A stretch of DNA of 37,815 nucleotides. It comes from JBBTWG01 sp038062935 (GTDB lineage: Bacteria; Patescibacteriota; Gracilibacteria; UBA1369; UBA12463). The position numbers and the translations under genes were made by a program. Where the stretch lies: NCBI GenBank assembly GCA_038062935.1, contig JBBTWG010000031.1:1-37815 (forward strand). Reading direction: 5' to 3'. A model generated the notes under the pieces. It ran no database searches. It had not been told where the DNA came from and worked only from the letters and a program-made list of their open reading frames with translations. Numbering within the stretch: position 1 is the first letter of the stretch; the number at the start of each line of letters is the position of its first letter. Positions 18,071 to 26,798 of this stretch are shown here, piece by piece.

Positions 18071-19432
18071 CTAGCCATACAGCAATTCCCCCGGAGAATA
18101 CGTATCCAAATTTTCCTCACCGATGAGTTCAATCAAAGTCGCGACCACGTCCTCCATTGCGACCGTCTGTTGCGTGCCTTTCAGCATGTTGCGGATAATC
18201 GCCGTGCCCTCGCGCACCTCGGTGATGCCGATAATCACCGTCCACGGAACCTGAAATTTATCAGCAAGACGAATCTGGGTTTTCATAGAGCCTTTGCCGA
18301 GCGCACCGACCGTCTTCACACCATGATCACGAAGTTCGCGAATGAGTGGCAAGCACTTTTTCTTCGCCTCCTGCGACAATTGCGCCACGAAGACGTGTAA
18401 GGTATCTTTGTTCGGCACACGGATTTTCTCGCGTTTCATATTCGCAATCAATCGTTCCATTCCCATCGCAAATCCCACCGCTGGCGTTGGCTGTCCGCCC
18501 ATGAGCTCGACGAGTCCATCGTAGTGTCCACCACCACAAATCGCATTCTGCGCACCGAGGCTATTGTCCCAGAATTCGAAAACCGTCTTCGTGTAATAAT
18601 CCAGGCCGCGCACGAGTCTAGGATTTTCCACATATGTAATTCCTAGCTCATCGAGGAATTCCTTCAGATCGCTGTGAAATTGCTTCGATTCATCATCGAG
18701 ACTCTCCATGATATTCGGAGCCAATTGAGCCAGAATTGCACAGTCTTCATTTTTGCAATCCAGGAGTCGTAGAGGATTTTTCTCGAGACGTGAGCGACAT
18801 TCTTCACAGAGATTTCTTTCTTTGCCGAAGTAATAATCCCGCAGCATTTGCATATAATTTTCACGAGATTCTTTGCTTCCAATAGAGTTCAGTTGCAACG
18901 TGAAGAGGTGCGCAATCCCGAGATCCTGGAGCGTCTGATAAGCCAGCAAAATCAGCTGTGCGTCGAGCCCCGGATCACTTTCCCCCAGGACTTCCACGCC
19001 AAACTGCCAGAACTGTCGATAGCGCCCCTTTTGCGGACGATCATAGCGGAAATGTGGCTCAATATAGAAAAGCTGTACCGGTTGTGGCCATGACGACATT
19101 CCGTGTTCGATGAAAGCGCGTACCGTTCCCGCCGTTCCTTCTGGCTTCAGAGTGAGACTGCGACCTTTGCGATCCTGGAAAGTGTACATCTCTTTTTGCA
19201 CGATATCCGTCGTCTCTCCCACGCCACGGGTAAAAACATCCGTAAACTCAAAAGTCGGCGTCGTGATGCGGCGGAAACCCGCTTGTCGACATCGGTGACG
19301 AGCCACCTTTTTGATATACGTGAAATATTCGTGATCTGCAGGCAGGATGTCGTGCACACCTTTCGCCGTCTGATACGGCGGCACAAGAGGGCCAAATTCC
19401 TTGTCCGTAGCTGAAATAACTTCGTCGCTCAT
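18071..19432 (-). CDS. hisS: Histidyl-tRNA synthetase
   Basis: This class II aminoacyl-tRNA synthetase charges tRNA-His. The start is ATG at 19432 (453 residues); a GTG three codons upstream is possible but lies in the predicted -10. Visible motifs are KGVHDILP (N-terminus), LKPEGTAGTVRA, motif 2 around EPHFRYDRPQKGRYRQF, the histidine motif LVRGLDYYTKTVFEF, motif 3 GFAMGMERL, and a C-terminal anticodon-binding domain (about 355-453). A CEECRSRLEKNPLRLLDCK segment is the usual insertion. Length is normal for the family. Confidence 0.97.
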   Translation of the reverse strand: MSDEVISATDKEFGPLVPPYQTAKGVHDILPADHEYFTYIKKVARHRCRQAGFRRITTPTFEFTDVFTRGVGETTDIVQKEMYTFQDRKGRSLTLKPEGTAGTVRAFIEHGMSSWPQPVQLFYIEPHFRYDRPQKGRYRQFWQFGVEVLGESDPGLDAQLILLAYQTLQDLGIAHLFTLQLNSIGSKESRENYMQMLRDYYFGKERNLCEECRSRLEKNPLRLLDCKNEDCAILAQLAPNIMESLDDESKQFHSDLKEFLDELGITYVENPRLVRGLDYYTKTVFEFWDNSLGAQNAICGGGHYDGLVELMGGQPTPAVGFAMGMERLIANMKREKIRVPNKDTLHVFVAQLSQEAKKKCLPLIRELRDHGVKTVGALGKGSMKTQIRLADKFQVPWTVIIGITEVREGTAIIRNMLKGTQQTVAMEDVVATLIELIGEENLDTYSPGELLYG

Positions 19433-19439
19433 CCAAACC

Positions 19440-19466
19440 ACTATATCAGAAAAAATAAAATCACAA
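19440..19466 (-). promoter_or_regulatory. Possible hisS promoter
   Basis: Read on the - strand: TTGTGA (19466-19461), 15-nt spacer, TATAGT (19445-19440), ending 7 nt before ATG. The spacer is short, but the position fits the leaderless pattern seen elsewhere. Confidence 0.4.
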
Positions 19467-19473
19467 AAGGTTC

Positions 19474-20595
19474 TTATTGCAATCTCTTTTTCAGATCTTC
19501 ACATTCTTCGAGGAGAGAACTCGCAGATGGTGAAGATTGCTTCGGTAGAGAGGGGATCGCACGGATTATTTTCTTCGCATCCAGATAATATTTCTGGGAA
19601 ATAGTTTTCGTCAACGCAGCATCGTGGGAAGCATCTGAAATAGAGGCATTGTAGGATGAAGTTCGATTCACAATCACAATCAAATCAGCATTCACAAAAA
19701 AATATTCAACCAAAGTTTTTCCAGATTCTCCGAAGTATGTTGCTTTCATTCTTTTCAAAATATCTTTCTCGAAATATCCTTCGAGCGTTCCACCCTCCGT
19801 CGATTCATCCATCAGATCTTTCGAAACTTTTTTGTATTTCTTTGTATCACGTTTGATTTTCAAAACTTCACGATTTACGTAAGAGGTGATCATCCCAGGA
19901 GAAAATTTCTGAAACTCTGGACGAATAAAATGTCTCAATTGGACGAGCGGAATCTCGAGCCCAAAAGCGCCCGCCGCATACGGAGCAATCTGATACTCAT
20001 TAAAAATCAGGAACAGAGAAGTTTTTGTAAGATTGAAAACAGAAAAATTTTTTGCATCCGGCCCAGCGCCATTCTCCACCCACCCATCTGCAAGCCGTTC
20101 ACGCTCCTGCTTCTGAAGCATGTCGATAGCAATTTTCGAGATCTCTTCCACATACTTCGTCCCAGGATCAAAAATATCACCCAATGCCAGATTTTTTTTC
20201 TCCTGAAAATCATAATTCATACTGATGCTGAAATGTCCACCATGAGCAGTGCCAGAGACGTATTCCTCCACAGAGAACGCGAGACTCACAAAACTCGGAG
20301 TGCGATATGAGACCTCATAGGAAATATCCAGCGATCCTGGACCAAAATCCCTATCTACAGCTGTTTGTACCGATTTGAAATCCGTCACCAGTTTCTGAAT
20401 AATTTTCAAAACCGCCGCATTAAAATCTTTGTCCTCACGAATCTGCGGATAAGAAAGGGAAATTTTATACAAAACACTCTCCTCCACTGAAGTTGTCTCC
20501 ACTATTTGCCCAGGCACATCCGACATTCCCGAAAAAAGAAAAAAGGAGCTCAAGCAAACCAGCAAAAGTCCAAAAGATAAAAGAATTTTTTTCAT
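19474..20595 (-). CDS. Exported DUF4163/DUF3298 (RsiV/PdaC-type) protein
   Basis: The protein has 373 residues with an N-terminal signal or anchor (MKKILLSFGLLLVCLSSFFLF). Residues 45-225 match the paired DUF4163-DUF3298 layout: SLSYPQI, then FSVEEYVSGTAHGGHF, DIF, and NEYQIAPYAAGAFGLEIPL. These domains occur in anti-sigma RsiV, which binds lysozyme, and next to the PdaC deacetylase. No deacetylase domain is present here. A further 145 residues of unknown fold follow, longer than usual for this family. It probably acts in the periplasm or cell wall; the role is unknown. It is embedded between tsaD and hisS in a - strand run. Confidence 0.82.
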   Translation of the reverse strand: MKKILLSFGLLLVCLSSFFLFSGMSDVPGQIVETTSVEESVLYKISLSYPQIREDKDFNAAVLKIIQKLVTDFKSVQTAVDRDFGPGSLDISYEVSYRTPSFVSLAFSVEEYVSGTAHGGHFSISMNYDFQEKKNLALGDIFDPGTKYVEEISKIAIDMLQKQERERLADGWVENGAGPDAKNFSVFNLTKTSLFLIFNEYQIAPYAAGAFGLEIPLVQLRHFIRPEFQKFSPGMITSYVNREVLKIKRDTKKYKKVSKDLMDESTEGGTLEGYFEKDILKRMKATYFGESGKTLVEYFFVNADLIVIVNRTSSYNASISDASHDAALTKTISQKYYLDAKKIIRAIPSLPKQSSPSASSLLEECEDLKKRLQ

Positions 20596-20600
20596 AAAAG

Positions 20601-20631
20601 TTACATGTCACAGGTCAAAAGTCACATGTCA
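20601..20631. repeat. Short ACATGTCA direct repeats between tsaD and the DUF3298 gene
   Basis: Two copies of ACATGTCA (20603-20610 and 20624-20631) occur with a GGTCA/AAGTCA motif between them. The second copy provides the last codons and TGA stop of tsaD. Related TGTCAC/GTCACAT words recur in inverted form at about 26814-26834, near the rlmD promoter. Confidence 0.5.
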
Positions 20632-21671
20632 AATTCCGCCACCGCATCGACAAATTTCCATTCCCGATATTTCTTCGGATCGCTCTTGTGTTGGAAAAAA
20701 GCAGCTCCCGCAATCATCGCACCATTATCGGTACAATACGAAAGCTTCGCCGGAACACGGAAAGTGAATTTTCGTCCGGTCTCTTTCTGAAACATTTTCA
20801 ATTTTTTCTCCAGCACTCCACGCAAATACATATTCGCCGAAACGCCGCCCGTGAGATGAACTTCTTTCACATCTTTGTTTCTTTTCAAAGCTTCCATGAG
20901 ATTTTCCGTCAATGCCTCCGTTACCGCATGCTGAAAGCTCGCAGCGATATCAGCTTTTTCTTTCGGAGTGACTTTCTTGCGACTCTTCGCACGCTTCTCG
21001 AGGAAATATTGCAGCGCCGTTTTCAGACCAGAGAAACTGAAATCCAATCGCTCCGGATCGTCGAAACGTGCTTTCGGAAAAGGATGCGCCTCTGGATTGC
21101 CCTTCTTCGCAAGCGCCTCGATCACAGGCCCACCGGGATACGGAAGCCCAAGCATGCGCGCGACTTTGTCAAAAGCCTCACCCGCCGCGTCATCCACAGT
21201 CTCACCAAGAATCGAATATTCGAAATGTCCACGTAAGAGATACAGCTCATTGTGACCGCCAGAAACACTCAGCGTCAAAATCGGAAACTGCGGTGCCGAT
21301 TTTACTTCCAGAAAAGGCGCATACACATGCCCCAGGATATGCCGCACACCGATGAGCGGTTTATTGTGAACCATCGCCATGACATTCGCCGCCGTCACAC
21401 CCACAAGCAAAGAACTGATAAGTCCGGGTCCATACGCCACCGCAATCGCATCAATATTTTCAATTTTACATTTCGCATCTTTCAGGGCTTTTTGAATCAC
21501 TGGCAAAATCTGTTCCGTGTGCTCGCGCGCTGCCACTTCCGGCACAACGCCACCGGTTTTTGCGTGCATCGCTGCCTGTGAAAAAATCACATTCGAAAGA
21601 ACCTTGAAACCATTCTCCACCACCGCTACAGAAGTCTCGTCGCACGAAGATTCAATACCAAGAATTTTCAT
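20622..21671 (-). CDS. tsaD: tRNA N6-adenosine threonylcarbamoyltransferase TsaD
   Basis: The protein has 349 residues. It transfers the threonylcarbamoyl group to A37 of ANN-decoding tRNAs, normally with TsaB and TsaE, in the cytoplasm. Visible: MKILGIESSCDETSVAVV, the metal-binding H111-ILG-H115, SVSGGHNEL, GEAFDKVARMLGLPYPGGP, DFSFSGLKT and the C-terminal TDNGAMIAGAAF. Length and motif order are normal for the bacterial protein. It is divergent from cca with a 34-nt gap, so two tRNA maturation genes share a promoter region. Confidence 0.97.
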   Translation of the reverse strand: MKILGIESSCDETSVAVVENGFKVLSNVIFSQAAMHAKTGGVVPEVAAREHTEQILPVIQKALKDAKCKIENIDAIAVAYGPGLISSLLVGVTAANVMAMVHNKPLIGVRHILGHVYAPFLEVKSAPQFPILTLSVSGGHNELYLLRGHFEYSILGETVDDAAGEAFDKVARMLGLPYPGGPVIEALAKKGNPEAHPFPKARFDDPERLDFSFSGLKTALQYFLEKRAKSRKKVTPKEKADIAASFQHAVTEALTENLMEALKRNKDVKEVHLTGGVSANMYLRGVLEKKLKMFQKETGRKFTFRVPAKLSYCTDNGAMIAGAAFFQHKSDPKKYREWKFVDAVAEFDM

Positions 21672-21692
21672 GAACTCAGATTAGATGTATTG

Positions 21693-21698
21693 TAGAAT
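21693..21698 (+). promoter_or_regulatory. Possible -10 of cca
   Basis: TAGAAT ends 7 nt before ATG 21706. No -35 is convincing. A divergent TACAAT for tsaD (21694-21689 on the - strand) overlaps it. Confidence 0.3.
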
Positions 21699-21705
21699 AA
21701 ATTCA

Positions 21706-23076
21706 ATGAAAATTTCCGCCTACCAGATCGTCGAACTCCTCCAAAAAAACGGCCATACCGCATACTGGGCTGGTGGCTGTGTGCGCGACGTATTGCTGGG
21801 AATACATCCAAAAGATTATGACATCGCGACGAGCGCACATCCCGAGCAGATCGAAAAACTTCTCGAGAAAACTATTCCTATCGGTCGCGATTTCGGCGTG
21901 ATTCTGGCTATCGTAAACGGTCATCATTTCGAAATCGCCACATTCCGCAGAGACAGTGAAGATTCCGACGGTCGTAGGCCGAGCACCATACATTTCACCG
22001 ACGCAGAGCAGGACGCAAAGCGCCGAGATTTCACGATCAACGGACTTTTCTACGATCCGATTGCCGACAAAATCATCGACTACGTAGAAGGTCAGGGAGA
22101 TCTCGAAGCTCGCCTCGTGCGATTCATCGGCGATCCAGAAAAACGGATTCAGGAAGATCATCTCCGTATCCTCCGCGCCATCCGCATGAAAAACGCATTC
22201 GACTTTCAATATCATCCCGACACCTACGTTGCCATCAAAAAAAATGCAAAACTCGCCGGCAAAGTCTCGAGCGAGCGCATTCGCGACGAACTCAACAAAA
22301 TGATTGAGAAGAAAAACATGCGAAAAGCCTTCGAAGACATGGAAGACACTGGCGTTCTCGAAGTCATTGTGCCAGAACTCGTACGTCTCAAAGGCCTCGC
22401 GCAGCCCTACGAATTTCATCAAGAAGGCGACGTCTGGGAACACGCCATGCGCTCTGTCGAAGCACTTCCCGAAGACGCCAGCATCGAAGTTCGTTGGGCC
22501 ACGCTCCTCCACGACATCGGCAAATTCGACACCTTCAAACTTGCTGAGCGCATCCGCTATGATGGCCACGCGAGTCGTTCGCGCGACATCGCTCGCGACA
22601 TCCTCTCGCGACTCAATTTCTCCAGAAAATTCGTAGAAAATGTCTGCTGGATTGTCGAACATCACATGTCGATCGTGCAGCTCCTAGAAATGCCACTCGC
22701 GCGCCGCAGACATTGGTTTCTCAATCCTGAATTTTCGAGCCTCCTCCAAGTTTTCCGCGCCGACGCTCTCGGCACCGTCCCGGGCAACCTCACGCTCTAC
22801 GAAAAAATTGCCGAACAATACAAAAAAGATCTCACCGAAATGCCCGTGCGCCCAGAGCCACTTCTCAGCGGGGAAGAAATCATGGCCGCCACAGGCCTCA
22901 AACCCGGAAAAGAGATCGGAAAAATTCTCGAAAAAATTCACGAACTCCAGCTCGCTGGAGAAATGAGGACAAAAGAAGAGGCATTGAAAAGTCTCACCAA
23001 TATTTCTTCGCTCTCAAAAACCCGAACATCTGATACCGACGAACCCCAAAAGCCCCGAGCGCCAAAAGCGAGATGA
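21706..23076 (+). CDS. cca: CCA-adding tRNA nucleotidyltransferase / poly(A) polymerase family with HD domain
   Basis: The protein has 456 residues and starts at ATG 21706; the TTG seven codons earlier lies in the tsaD-cca gap. This class II nucleotidyltransferase repairs or adds the 3'-CCA of tRNA. Visible: GGCVRDVLLG (23-32), catalytic D37-x-D39 in KDYDIAT, RRDFTINGLFYDP (106-118), the EDHLRILRAIR head-domain motif, and an HD phosphohydrolase domain with LLHDIGKFDTF. Both tRNA genes in this window already encode CCA, so repair is the likelier role. The last 83 nt overlap the convergent bactofilin-like gene. Confidence 0.93.
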   Translation: MKISAYQIVELLQKNGHTAYWAGGCVRDVLLGIHPKDYDIATSAHPEQIEKLLEKTIPIGRDFGVILAIVNGHHFEIATFRRDSEDSDGRRPSTIHFTDAEQDAKRRDFTINGLFYDPIADKIIDYVEGQGDLEARLVRFIGDPEKRIQEDHLRILRAIRMKNAFDFQYHPDTYVAIKKNAKLAGKVSSERIRDELNKMIEKKNMRKAFEDMEDTGVLEVIVPELVRLKGLAQPYEFHQEGDVWEHAMRSVEALPEDASIEVRWATLLHDIGKFDTFKLAERIRYDGHASRSRDIARDILSRLNFSRKFVENVCWIVEHHMSIVQLLEMPLARRRHWFLNPEFSSLLQVFRADALGTVPGNLTLYEKIAEQYKKDLTEMPVRPEPLLSGEEIMAATGLKPGKEIGKILEKIHELQLAGEMRTKEEALKSLTNISSLSKTRTSDTDEPQKPRAPKAR

Positions 23077-24145
23077 GGAAAAAGAAAATCGACCCAAAAA
23101 TCGGAATAAGCCGGACAAGAGAAAGGAGTAAATATCCGACAGAAAATCGTCCAAAGAGAACCGACTTGGAATCTGTTTTTTTCTTGAACAAGAAATCAGC
23201 AATGAAAAGTCCCACAGGAATTTGAATAATAAAAGATGCAATTCCAAGTCCAAAACCCAGAATCATCGCTACCGGAAGCCCAATGATCGTGACCGCAAAA
23301 AGAATCGCAACAACTGGCAAGCCAATCATTATCGCAAAACCGATTCCTAAATTTTTCCAGAATTTTTCACGCATATCGCGTGAAATAGCAACCATTTCTT
23401 CCGGAAGAGCCAAGAAGAAAAAGAGTCCCAAAAGAATACTCGAGAGGAGCATCCAACTAAGTTCAATGAGACGAAACAGCGGAAAAAATCCACTCGACAT
23501 CGTATAAGGAAATCCCAAAATTGGTCCACCTTTCGTAATCGTACCCTTCACAACATTGTCAGGAATGACCGCCATCTTCCTCGAAACATAGCGGAGATTA
23601 CCCTTCACGATAGCGCTTTCAGAAAAGACAAGGACGCCACTCGCAATTTCCATATTGCGATCCACCCATCCACGAACCCGCAACATATCCATTTCACCCT
23701 TGATATCTTCGTGCACATTTCCATCGACCGAAACCAATCCACCAGCAGCCAATACGCTGCCATTCACATTTGCTCCACGTTCAATAGTGATGTTGCCGCC
23801 CATTGCCACGACATCGTCACCGACATTTCCTTTCACTGACAGGCTGCCACCCATCATGCGCACATCATCTTTTACATTGCCCGCAACAGAAATTTTTCCA
23901 CCAATCACCAAAACATCACCACTCACATCGCCAAAGATTGTCACGTCACCGCCGAAAACTACGACATCGCCATTCACATTTTGATCAACCGTCACCTCAC
24001 CACCCATGATATATAAATCATCAGAAGCAGGCTTCGAAATATTCACGCGATCGTTCGCAGTGAAATCAAAGGCCGCAACAGAACTGGCAAAAAAGAGTCC
24101 GCTAACAAGGAAAGACAGAACGAAAAGTGAGGAGGTTTTTTTCAT
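22994..24145 (-). CDS. Bactofilin-like (polymer-forming) domain with C-terminal membrane helices
   Basis: The protein has 383 residues. A signal peptide (about 1-25) is followed by about 160 residues of short V-x-G-D-V-x-x-x-G-G repeats (for example NGDVVVFGGDVTIFGDVSGD) typical of the right-handed beta-helix of bactofilins. After this come four to five hydrophobic segments between about 225 and 370. Ordinary bactofilins are cytoplasmic and soluble. Here the beta-helix would lie outside the membrane, a layout seen in DUF8173-type proteins as I recall them. It could be a structural envelope element. The start is followed by a typical signal peptide and has a good promoter 6 nt upstream. The 3' end overlaps cca by 83 nt on the opposite strand. 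Confidence 0.85.
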   Translation of the reverse strand: MKKTSSLFVLSFLVSGLFFASSVAAFDFTANDRVNISKPASDDLYIMGGEVTVDQNVNGDVVVFGGDVTIFGDVSGDVLVIGGKISVAGNVKDDVRMMGGSLSVKGNVGDDVVAMGGNITIERGANVNGSVLAAGGLVSVDGNVHEDIKGEMDMLRVRGWVDRNMEIASGVLVFSESAIVKGNLRYVSRKMAVIPDNVVKGTITKGGPILGFPYTMSSGFFPLFRLIELSWMLLSSILLGLFFFLALPEEMVAISRDMREKFWKNLGIGFAIMIGLPVVAILFAVTIIGLPVAMILGFGLGIASFIIQIPVGLFIADFLFKKKTDSKSVLFGRFSVGYLLLSLVRLIPIFGSIFFFLISLLALGAFGVRRYQMFGFLRAKKYW

Positions 24146-24151
24146 GAAAAT

Positions 24152-24179
24152 AGTATAACTCCTTCTAAAGAAATTTCAA
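24152..24179 (-). promoter_or_regulatory. Promoter of the bactofilin-like gene
   Basis: On the - strand: TTGAAA (24179-24174), 16-nt spacer, TATACT (24157-24152), ending 6 nt before ATG (leaderless). The -35 overlaps the edge of the foldback element at 24175-24375. Confidence 0.55.
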
Positions 24180-24375
24180 AAAAATTGGAAGGGAGAGTGA
24201 TTTTGAAATTTTTGAAAAAGTGCTCCGGGCGCGACCAAAAGGACCGTTTATCAGCTAAAAATCGAATTGCAAGCAATTCGATTTTCTTTACGCCAAAAAC
24301 CCTCTCTTTTGGGTCCCGCGTCCTCGCAATTTTTTCAAAAATTTCAAAATCACTCTCCCTTCCAATTTTTTTGAA
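24175..24375. repeat. 200-nt foldback element with perfect 43-bp inverted arms
   Basis: Arm 24177-24219 is the exact reverse complement of 24331-24373 (43 bp), extended by two A-T pairs outside. Inside, GGGCGCG (24227-24233) can pair with CGCGTCC (24317-24323, one wobble), and CCAAAAG with CTTTTGGG. The centre holds a perfect 13-bp hairpin with a two-base loop (AAAATCGAATTGC-AA-GCAATTCGATTTT, about 24258-24285). No open reading frame of note is present. It lies between two - strand genes. It could be a MITE-like non-autonomous element, a structured RNA or a bidirectional terminator. No clear target-site duplication is visible. Confidence 0.9.
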
Positions 24376-24392
24376 CCTTGAATTATAAAGTT

Positions 24393-25409
24393 CTAAGCTT
24401 CAGCAGTTCTGCCAAAAAAACTTTTTGCTCTTCCCCAAAGTCCTTTTGCTTTTTCAGGGAGAGTTGAAACTGTTTTAGTAGCTGTAGATGCCATAGAAGC
24501 AACGGCTGAACCGACAGATTTTGCGGTGTCCAGAGCTGATTTTGCCATTCCAGAAGCTTTGTCTGCCATGCGTCCGAAGAGTGATTTTTGAGGAGTAGCT
24601 GGTTCTTCGACAGCAGGAGTAGCAGCAGGAGTGTAATCAGAAAGTTTGAATCCAGCCTGTGCAAGCACACGTGAATTCCGATTCATTACCCTGAGTGCCG
24701 AAGCGGTCTGACTGCCAGGAGAATCGTCATGGACTTCCTGATAAGGGTTACCATGAATTGCATCACGGGCAAAACCAGCAAGATTGAGTAATCCAGAGTC
24801 ACCAGCTTTTACAGAACGGCTTAATTGTGCAGCATAAGGGTTGTCTCGGAAGTCTCCATCACGAAGAGATGCAGCATAGACATCGCGGTGAGCACGAGAT
24901 TGAATGGCGCCATTATAAACACGGGCATCGAGGATTGGATCATGAGTTTGGATATTACTTCTATCATCATAATAAGCCTGATTCTGAGCAATCATTCCGT
25001 CCACACGTTCCGCATGTCTCACGACATCAAGTTTATGAGAACCATCAATCCAGTCTTTCTCAAGATCAACACCATAGCGTCCAGCCATCGCTCGATCCGC
25101 ACGCATTCCCTGAGCAAACTCATCATTTCGGAAATCAACTCTTGCAGCTGCAAGAGCATTCTGACGATAAAAATCCATGCCTTCCGAGACCGCAGTTCCG
25201 CGCTCTAAATCCTCGTGAGAATCTTCAAGAGCACTCCAATCAAGATCACTATCAAAATCACTTTCCAATTTCTGGGAGGTCAACTCCGGAAGTTTCGAAG
25301 ACATTTGAGAAGGTACCGGAGCACTCTCGACTCTCGGAAACTCAGGAGAGCGCTGGAAAAACACAAAACGGGAGCCACATGCAAAAGAAAGATGAGAAAG
25401 GAAACGCAT
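24393..25409 (-). CDS. Hypothetical protein with amphipathic C-terminal repeats
   Basis: The protein has 338 residues; an alternative start is ATG at about 25304 (MSSKLPELTS), which would drop an odd hydrophobic lead. The middle is charged, with many Asp, Arg and Ala and many short helix-like stretches. I recognise no domain. The last 65 residues alternate Lys/Ala/Ser/Met in an 11-residue-like rhythm (for example GMAKSALDTAKSVGSAVASM), as in LEA-like or membrane-surface amphipathic helices, flanked by two FGR motifs. There are only two Cys/Pro-poor stretches and no signal peptide in the shorter form. It follows rlmD by 23 nt on the same strand and ends just before the foldback element. Confidence 0.75.
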   Translation of the reverse strand: MRFLSHLSFACGSRFVFFQRSPEFPRVESAPVPSQMSSKLPELTSQKLESDFDSDLDWSALEDSHEDLERGTAVSEGMDFYRQNALAAARVDFRNDEFAQGMRADRAMAGRYGVDLEKDWIDGSHKLDVVRHAERVDGMIAQNQAYYDDRSNIQTHDPILDARVYNGAIQSRAHRDVYAASLRDGDFRDNPYAAQLSRSVKAGDSGLLNLAGFARDAIHGNPYQEVHDDSPGSQTASALRVMNRNSRVLAQAGFKLSDYTPAATPAVEEPATPQKSLFGRMADKASGMAKSALDTAKSVGSAVASMASTATKTVSTLPEKAKGLWGRAKSFFGRTAEA

Positions 25410-25432
25410 AAAAAATTGTTAAAATTTAAAAA

Positions 25433-26785
25433 TTATTCGCATTGGAATAATGCGACGAGCTCAATATGAGCAGTCTGCGGAAATTGGTCAAACGGCTGGA
25501 CTGTACAAAGGGTGTAATTATTGCGTTTTAGCTCAGCAGCATCACGTGCAAAGCTGGCCGGGTTACAGGAAACATACACAATTTTTTGCGGGTGAAATTT
25601 GATAATATCCTCCAGGGTTCGCGCCGGCAGACCAATTCTCGGCGGATCAACGACGATGATACTCGGCCGTCCTTCAAATTTCGGCAACACATTTTCCACA
25701 AATCCTGTCTCGAAGCGAATATTTGAAACATCGTTTAATTTCGCATTCTCTGTGGCACTCGCAGTCGCATGCGGTTCCACTTCGATTCCCACAACCTGCG
25801 AACAAAACTTCGACAGCGCAAGCCCGATCGTCCCCGTCCCACAGAACAGATCCAGCACCAGATCATCCTTGCCAGGAGCCGCAAAATCCAAAACTTGCTC
25901 ATAAATTTTCTCTGCCATCAGAGTATTCGGCTGGAAAAAAGCTCTCGCCTGAATTTGAAATTTCAAGACTGCATCACGCACATGCAATTCTTCTCGATAA
26001 AATTTCGGCCCAAAAATCACATGCTCCGGAAAGTGCCTCTTGATGCCGGTCTCCACATGAACGATCGATACGATCTTCGGAAATTTCGCCAGTGCTTTCA
26101 CGAAACTCGGATAATCAAAAGCAGTCTTGCACGTCATCACGACCACCATCATTTCGCCGGTGCGCTTGCCCTCGCGTACGATCACGGAGCGGGGAGTATT
26201 GCCTTTGAAAAAATCCCGAATCACTTTGAAAATCTCCACCGACGCTTCGGATTGGAGGAAGCATTCTTCGACATTCACAACTTCATGCCATTTGCCACGA
26301 ATATGAAAACCCCCGCGATCACCGTCGAAACTCCACTCCATCTTGTTGCGATAAAAATACGGATCATTGTTTCCAACAATCGATCGCACGAGCGAGCCAC
26401 CGTCAACACCAGAACTCGTAATCTCCTCATCAGAAAATTTACCAACATGTTTCAAAGTACTGCGCACCATATCTTCTTTCCAGGAAAGTTGTTTGTCATA
26501 TGGCAAAAATTGCCATCGACACCCACCACACGTCCCAAAATGTTTGCATTTCGGAGCGATACGATCCGGCGACGGTTCCACAAGTTTCGAAACCAAACCT
26601 TCACCAAAAGTTTTTTTCCATCGCGTGATGAGCACTTCTACGTTGTCTCCCGGCATGCAATCTTCCACAAAAAACGGAATCCCATCATAAAACCCCACCC
26701 CACGACCCAGCGGTTCGAGTTTTTCAATACGAAGAGAAATAGTTGCGCCTTTTTTGAGGGAGATGACGTTGGGTTGTTGTGGCAT
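25433..26785 (-). CDS. rlmD: 23S rRNA (uracil-5-)-methyltransferase RlmD/RumA-type
   Basis: The protein has 450 residues. It transfers a methyl group from SAM to C5 of a uridine in RNA, in the cytoplasm. An N-terminal TRAM domain (about 10-70) is followed by 4Fe-4S cysteines C80, C86, C89 (CKHFGTCGGC) and C175. The SAM motif is DLVLDLFCGTGTIGL, then VVDPPRIG and the catalytic-cysteine motif YVSCNPASFARD. The family includes RlmC, RlmD and TrmA. The 4Fe-4S motif excludes TrmA, but the exact target uridine cannot be told from sequence. Confidence 0.92.
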   Translation of the reverse strand: MPQQPNVISLKKGATISLRIEKLEPLGRGVGFYDGIPFFVEDCMPGDNVEVLITRWKKTFGEGLVSKLVEPSPDRIAPKCKHFGTCGGCRWQFLPYDKQLSWKEDMVRSTLKHVGKFSDEEITSSGVDGGSLVRSIVGNNDPYFYRNKMEWSFDGDRGGFHIRGKWHEVVNVEECFLQSEASVEIFKVIRDFFKGNTPRSVIVREGKRTGEMMVVVMTCKTAFDYPSFVKALAKFPKIVSIVHVETGIKRHFPEHVIFGPKFYREELHVRDAVLKFQIQARAFFQPNTLMAEKIYEQVLDFAAPGKDDLVLDLFCGTGTIGLALSKFCSQVVGIEVEPHATASATENAKLNDVSNIRFETGFVENVLPKFEGRPSIIVVDPPRIGLPARTLEDIIKFHPQKIVYVSCNPASFARDAAELKRNNYTLCTVQPFDQFPQTAHIELVALFQCE

Positions 26786-26798
26786 AAAAAGTAGAGCG

